Shown: piece by piece, positions 59,440 to 64,000 of the stretch
How the letters are laid out: every line of letters starts with the position of its first letter
How positions within the stretch are numbered: position 1 is the stretch's first letter
NCBI GenBank assembly: GCA_963556255.1
Contig: OY744617.1
Span: forward strand, 26,202,871-26,266,870
DNA length: 64,000 bases
Reading direction: 5' to 3'
Origin: Allolobophora icterica
Lineage: Eukaryota > Annelida > Clitellata > Crassiclitellata > Lumbricidae
Notes under the pieces: model-generated
Database searches by the model: none
What the model saw: the letters and a program-made list of their open reading frames with translations, nothing else
What the model was told of the DNA's origin: nothing
Program-made: the position numbers and the translations under genes

Positions 59440-59787
59440 CAGAAGCTTATGTAGACTTGGTAAGGCCAAAATCTATAGAACTTGGAGGCCCCTTGTTAAA
59501 AATGACACCAGAAGGTCTCACAAAACATATTTGCCTTTTAATTATTTAATAGTAAGGCATTTAAGGTGCAAAATCCAAATTATTTTCAAATGAATGCATT
59601 TACTCAGGCAAGATGGAATTTGTTACGCAAGCCATTTAAAAGGTTCTACAAAACATATAGATATACAGCGCACATAAAATTATTAAAGCCTCTTCCCCCA
59701 CAAAAAAAGAATCTGAATTTTGCTAGGCCCCTGGAGATTGTGAGGCCCTAAGCTGTGGTTCTTTAGCTTATGCCTAGATCCGGCACT
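59440..59787. mobile_element. Decayed hAT-like element, right end GATCCGGCACTG
   Basis: Ends GCCTAGATCCGGCACTG. It shares ACTTGGAGGCCC, ACACCAGAAGGTCTCAC and ACTCAGGCAAGATGGAATTT with the element at 61257. The left end is not clear. Confidence 0.55.
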
Positions 59788-60109
59788 GGCAGCAGTTATG
59801 GTCTTACCAAGCAAGAAAGATCTGCCCTGAATCATGTTGCCTTTTTGCCTGGAAGACTGAGGTTTATTTTGATGAGCAGAAATTGTGAAGGGACAGGCTA
59901 CGATTTGGCTTTGTTATGATAAGCTTTGTTATGACTCAGTTTTCTTAACCTGACTGTTAATTAACAAAATGGTGCACATGTAGAATCGATTGTCTAGAGA
60001 CTTGCCTACAGAATTAGGTCATTTGTGAACTGGAGAATTTTAAAGCAGTACTTAAAAGTTAAGTGCGGAGCTTATTTCTGAGTGCTGTGTCAAATGAAAG
60101 GCATTGTCC

Positions 60110-60330
60110 AAAGATCCTGGGGTCAAGGGGACAAGACCCCACCTTTAACAGTGGGGGGACACAGTAGACAATTGTCCCATCACATTTTGAAGAAATATCA
60201 AAAAAGGTCAACAAATTCTTTTCACGCATAGCGCAAAAACATTTTTTACCTCTTTTCTTACCAGATCAGTTCAGAAGTGTCCCATGTCCTCCCCCCATCT
60301 GTCAAACAAGATCGCCGCCACTGACATACA
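60110..60330. repeat. Possible MITE remnant
   Basis: GATCGCCGCCACTG near 60311 resembles a hAT end, but the left end is weak and no target duplication was found. Confidence 0.3.
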
Positions 60331-60478
60331 GTAAATGTAAATATGCAATTAACATAAGGCTACAGGATTTTAAATGATTCCAATGACTTAGTCTGCTGTG
60401 GTTTTCAGTTTTGTTTGTGATTTTCTCAGTCGCCATGACTGATTTTTCCTTTTGTGCTACCATTGTTTGGTGATTGGT

Positions 60479-60479
<1 letters not shown>

Positions 60480-60548
<69 letters not shown>
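60480..60548. repeat. (TA)n(CA)n microsatellite
   Basis: Clean TA run followed by a CA run. Confidence 0.97.
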
Positions 60549-60550
<2 letters not shown>

Positions 60551-60727
60551 CTGAACAGAACATTCTCACAATTCTATTTATCCATTTTGTGGAGATGTGT
60601 TACAGCAGTACTTTTTCTGTTGAACTGGAAGCACTAATGTCATGGTTTCCATATTTTCCAAAGTGTAAAACTTTGTGAATAAAAATTGCTGGCTTGTGAA
60701 GAAATGGAAATTTCTGTTGTGTAGGCT

Positions 60728-60800
60728 TATAACCCGTGCAGGGATACAGCAGCATATACCTGATTACGATTCTGTGAAGAGCGAGTACTGTGATGTGATT
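60728..60800 (+). other. Candidate isolated exon
   Basis: Between acceptor TTTCTGTTGTGTAG and the strong donor GTAAGATC an open frame reads LITRAGIQQHIPDYDSVKSE then YCDVIL. LITRAGI echoes FBXL20 exon 13, but the rest does not. No family assigned; the downstream end depends on the GTAAGA donor at about 60804. Confidence 0.3.
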
Positions 60801-60929
60801 CTTGTAAGATCTTTGCATGTGCACGAAGAACATGTTTGTATAAATTTTTATGAAGAACTGGATATCACATAATGTGGTTTTGACAGTTCTTCACTATGAG
60901 AAGTTTGCAAGATATTCTTCAAATTCTTG

Positions 60930-61140
60930 GTAGATGTACTGAAGGTGCTTATGCTTTTGAGTACCTGGCAGATGTACTGAAGGTACTTATGCCTTGGAAT
61001 ACCTGGTAGATGTACTGAAGGTACTTATGCTTTTGAGTACCCCTGGTCGATGTACTGAAGGTACTTATGCATTTGAATACCTGGTAGATGTACTGAAGGT
61101 ACTTATGCTTTTGAGTACCCCTGGTAGATGTACTGAAGTG
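60930..61140. repeat. 38-40-bp minisatellite, about 6 copies
   Basis: TAGATGTACTGAAGGTACTT then ATGCTTTTGAGTACCTGG repeats with small insertions (CCC). Confidence 0.93.
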
Positions 61141-61256
61141 GTGCTGTGGTTTGCAGCAACTGTTGACTGATTTCTGGAACATATCCACATGATGGGGGAG
61201 CTACAGAAATTTAAGGATTATTATTACTATTATTATTGTGGTGTAAATAAATAAGT

Positions 61257-61643
61257 CAGTGCCGGATTTAGACTTGGTGAGGCCCTAAGCTATATAAAGC
61301 TTGGAGGCCCGTGTTAAAAAATTACACCAGAAGGTCTCACGAAACTTGAAAGTACTACCCAAACTTTTTATCCGCTGTGCATAGTTGGTGTCAACTCAGG
61401 CAAGATGGAATTTGCTACACAAACTGTTTAAGAAGGTTCTACGTGTGTTATTCGACCGTGGTTGGGCTGGGAGTGCTCCTGAGCAGGCAATCTTGAAGGG
61501 GCGCTATATAAAACTGCTCTAATATATATATATATATATTACACGAAATTTAAAAAAACAAAATTCTTACTTTTTTGAGTCCCCTGCAGATTGTGAGGCC
61601 CTGAGCTGTAGCTTTTATAGCTTTTGCCTAAATATGATGCTGC
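61257..61643. mobile_element. Decayed hAT-like element with nested SINE tail
   Basis: The left end CAGTGCCGGATTTAG pairs weakly with CTAAATATGATGCTG at the right. It is related to 59440-59787 and is interrupted near 61455-61550 by a GGGGCGCTATATAAAA-type SINE 3' end. Confidence 0.55.
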
Positions 61644-61984
61644 TATAAAGTTCATGAACTGCAATCGAGTAAACATGAACTTATGTTGGACGATCACATG
61701 ATCATCTCGTAATGAGTTTTACAGCTGTGCTGTGTAATACATTCTGTTTCTATCGATTAGGTCTAAAACTTGTTATTACCTTTAATTAGCTTTTCTTCAA
61801 ATGACTTATTGGTTTTATAATTTAATTTGTTAATTGCAAATGACCGACATTGCGATCATACATCCTGTTTGTGTTAGCACTGCTGTCTGCCATTTGTTCC
61901 TTGTCTGGTTTTGATCCAATGCACTGTGTTCTGAAAACGATAATGCAGATAATATTTGTCTTTGACGACTTCAAATATTGTTTA

Positions 61985-62401
61985 GGGGCCATCCATATAT
62001 TACGTACGCAAAACTCCGTCCCTCCCCCACCTGCGTACGTACAGTTGACGCACCCCCCAAGACCAGCTGCAGAATGTGTCAGTTACACAAGTCCAGGCAG
62101 CGACTGTCTGCATTTTTTGGCCAGATTGAAGGATGAGTAATCCATGGACTCACTGTTGAGTTGTGTGATAGTTTAATAATAGCGTTCAGAGGTAAAGTGG
62201 CATACAAGTGACACCTCTCCCACAGTCCTGCTTCCTCTGGTAGTACCAGATAGCTGGAAAGACTGAACTCTAGCTCACTTGAAGGCCAATCAATTTGCGT
62301 ACGTACATTATCAGTAGACCCCCGTTCGCAAACGTACGCAAGCACATGCATTTCGGTTACCCTCCCCCATCCCCATGCGTACGTAATATATGGATGGCCC
62401 C
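61985..62401. mobile_element. MITE with 26-bp perfect TIRs, PIF/Harbinger-like
   Basis: GGGGCCATCCATATATTACG and six further bases at the left are repeated exactly in inverse complement at the right. TTA flanks both sides, which fits a 3-bp TWA duplication. TGCGTACGTAC-type motifs recur inside. No ORF. Confidence 0.85.
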
Positions 62402-63240
62402 TTAGCTTGGGGTTTTAGTAAATCAGCCAGTTACATGTTTATGAACTTTTCAGAGTAATGTAACGTGTAATGTACATCAATAACGTTTTAAATGCCTCGC
62501 AAAAGCTGCGTCAAGGAGAGCATCATATTCAGCAGTGCTTATTACTGAATAATCAAAAGTTACCCTTCTGCGAGCTTGACCATGAACATTTTATGGGGCC
62601 CTTTTGGGGCATGGTGGCAGGGCCCAGTGTAGCCTGACATTGGATGGGGCCTATGGGGCAAGTTGGCTTGGCCCAGTATAAATTATACCTGACGTCTGGT
62701 TTCTTTGACCTATAGGGTTTTAACTTTTAACTGGGCTTCTCCAGTGAATTGCATTGTGACTGTAGTTTCGCATGAGGTTACCATTGCTTGATGGCTTGAT
62801 TGTGCATTGTGATTACGGCGCTGTAATAGTAATTAGATCATTAGAAAATTGGGTCGATTTCTGTGCCAGGTCAGGATCTAGGGGTCGATCAATCCAGGGG
62901 AACACGTGATGCTAAGATATGAAAATATCATAACGATCGTGGTGACTATAGGCCTATGGCATATGTAAGAATGGCGAAAAAAGAAAGCAGGCTATGGATT
63001 GAGTCCTAAGAGAACAACCAGAGTGCGAAATTCCATCTACAAGCAGCGTCTTTAATGGGGCCCAGTGAGAGCCTGCATTGTGCCACGGGTGGATTCTGGT
63101 GGCCACCTGTTGTCTCACCGAACATGGCTAACAGATGAACAGAACAAGTACTAGGCCTGCTTAACGTACGTATACATATCATGTAGCCTAAAGTTCTGTT
63201 TAATAACACTGATATCAAAAATTTTAACAACGATTAGGCG
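62402..63240. other. Intergenic; nothing recognised
   Basis: Only a short tandem of GGGGCC/GGCCCAGT-type sequence near 62595-62680. No exon. Confidence 0.4.
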
Positions 63241-63254
63241 CTGTTTAGACTCGC

Positions 63255-63600
63255 ACTCCTATGGTTGCGGACTTGCGGTACTTTTGTCGCCCAACATCTG
63301 TTGTCCAGCGGCGATCTACCGGTACTCTTCGATCAGCTGACCAAGCTGAATTTATGGTCCCTCGCTCGCAGACCGCAATCATGCAGCGGCGCTCCTTCTC
63401 TGTTGCTGGCTTGACGACCTGGAAGAATGGAACGGGCTCACAGTGGCGCTCCGTCTGGTCCCTATGGGTCATTCTACAGACTAGCCTACTACTTTTATGC
63501 TAATTTAAAGACCACTCTTTTAGCGGTGATGGGACTGGGAGCACTCTTTAGTAGACTGGCCCAAGGGGCGTTATATAAATGTTCATTAATAATAATAAAA
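63255..63600 (+). pseudogene. Non-LTR retrotransposon 3' end
   Basis: The frame MVPRSQTAIMQRRSFSVAGL then TTWKNG is the common C-terminal end of CR1/L2-like ORF2. It continues, with a frameshift, as GLGALFSRLAQGALYKCSLI and then an (AAT)n tail. 5' truncated and inactive. Confidence 0.7.
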
Positions 63601-63712
63601 CGATTATTGTGCAACTTGAGGCACACCTGAGTTGATATTTATATAAACATCCTGACCAGAGCCATGCATATATATCACGTGCAGAATCAAGTGATTCCAA
63701 GGAACGTTTAAT

Positions 63713-63800
63713 CAGTGTGAGAATTGTAGAAAATAGACTGAGGGGGTTAGACCTTGATGATTTTGATCCATGTGGAGTTGAATATTTTATCCGTAATTTA
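63713..63800. mobile_element. hAT MITE left end
   Basis: CAGTGTGAGAATTGTAGAAA and ATAGACTGAGGGGG match the family of 15321-15673 and 29388-29539. The right end was not found before the window ends. Confidence 0.5.
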
Positions 63801-64000
63801 ATTGCTAACTGAGAAAATAAAAAAAATGCAACAGAAAGCTTATAGGCCTATAGTCCTTAAAGCGATGACATCACCAAATTTATAGTATACAATTCACATG
63901 CTCACAATAAACCAGAATATTACTTTATTAGTAACCCACAAAGTGAATTGTGAAAGAAAATGGTAACATAATATGCACAACATAATCACACTACACATTA
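63800..64000. other. AT-rich end of window; nothing recognised
   Basis: No ORF or repeat supported. Confidence 0.4.

Noticed and set aside
61850..62140. Frame starting with a signal-peptide-like MRSYILFVLALLSAICS
   Set aside because: It runs straight into the 61985-62401 MITE, has no homologue I recognise and lacks splice support.

Overview
This is a metazoan nuclear window: GT-AG introns of 0.4 to 11.7 kb, two spliced animal genes, and about half the sequence in transposons, tRNA-derived SINEs and tandem repeats. A cilium gene, a Gmr1-like Ty3/gypsy element (a clade first described from deuterostomes) and many hAT, piggyBac and CR1-like copies suggest a marine invertebrate, perhaps an invertebrate deuterostome. 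The species cannot be told from the sequence alone.

Layout. At 1485-4609 (minus strand) lie four exons of a pitchfork (PIFO/CIMAP3) homologue; its last exon is not visible and probably lies left of the window. An RFX X-box-like site stands 126 bp above its start codon. Between the two genes (about 4955-12045) a 5'-truncated CR1-like non-LTR retrotransposon was split by a complete 5,689-bp LTR retrotransposon. The LTRs look identical and the target duplication is a perfect CTACA. Its single 1,367-codon ORF reads gag, protease, integrase, then the RT tail and RNase H. Integrase therefore precedes RT, and the RT catalytic core is missing although the frame is open.

From 13167 to 47332 (plus strand) runs the main gene, an F-box/leucine-rich-repeat protein of the FBXL2/FBXL20 type. 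I could resolve 14 coding exons with consistent splice phases, giving 457 residues: an F-box, about a dozen LRRs and a C-terminal CaaX box (CTLL). Its introns hold most of the mobile elements. Eight hAT-type elements with 8-bp target duplications occur in the window, six of them inside this gene. The most unusual structure is at 42525-43660, where a 40-bp minisatellite has amplified the intron 9/exon 10 junction itself, so that 28 tandem 3' splice sites precede exon 10.

Downstream (47333-64000) are minisatellites, an apparently intact piggyBac transposon (52189-54451) with a 608-residue transposase and TTAA flanks, further hAT and Harbinger-like MITEs, and weak isolated exon candidates near 55667 and 60728 that I could not assign. 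No rRNA, functional tRNA, CRISPR or prokaryotic feature was seen.
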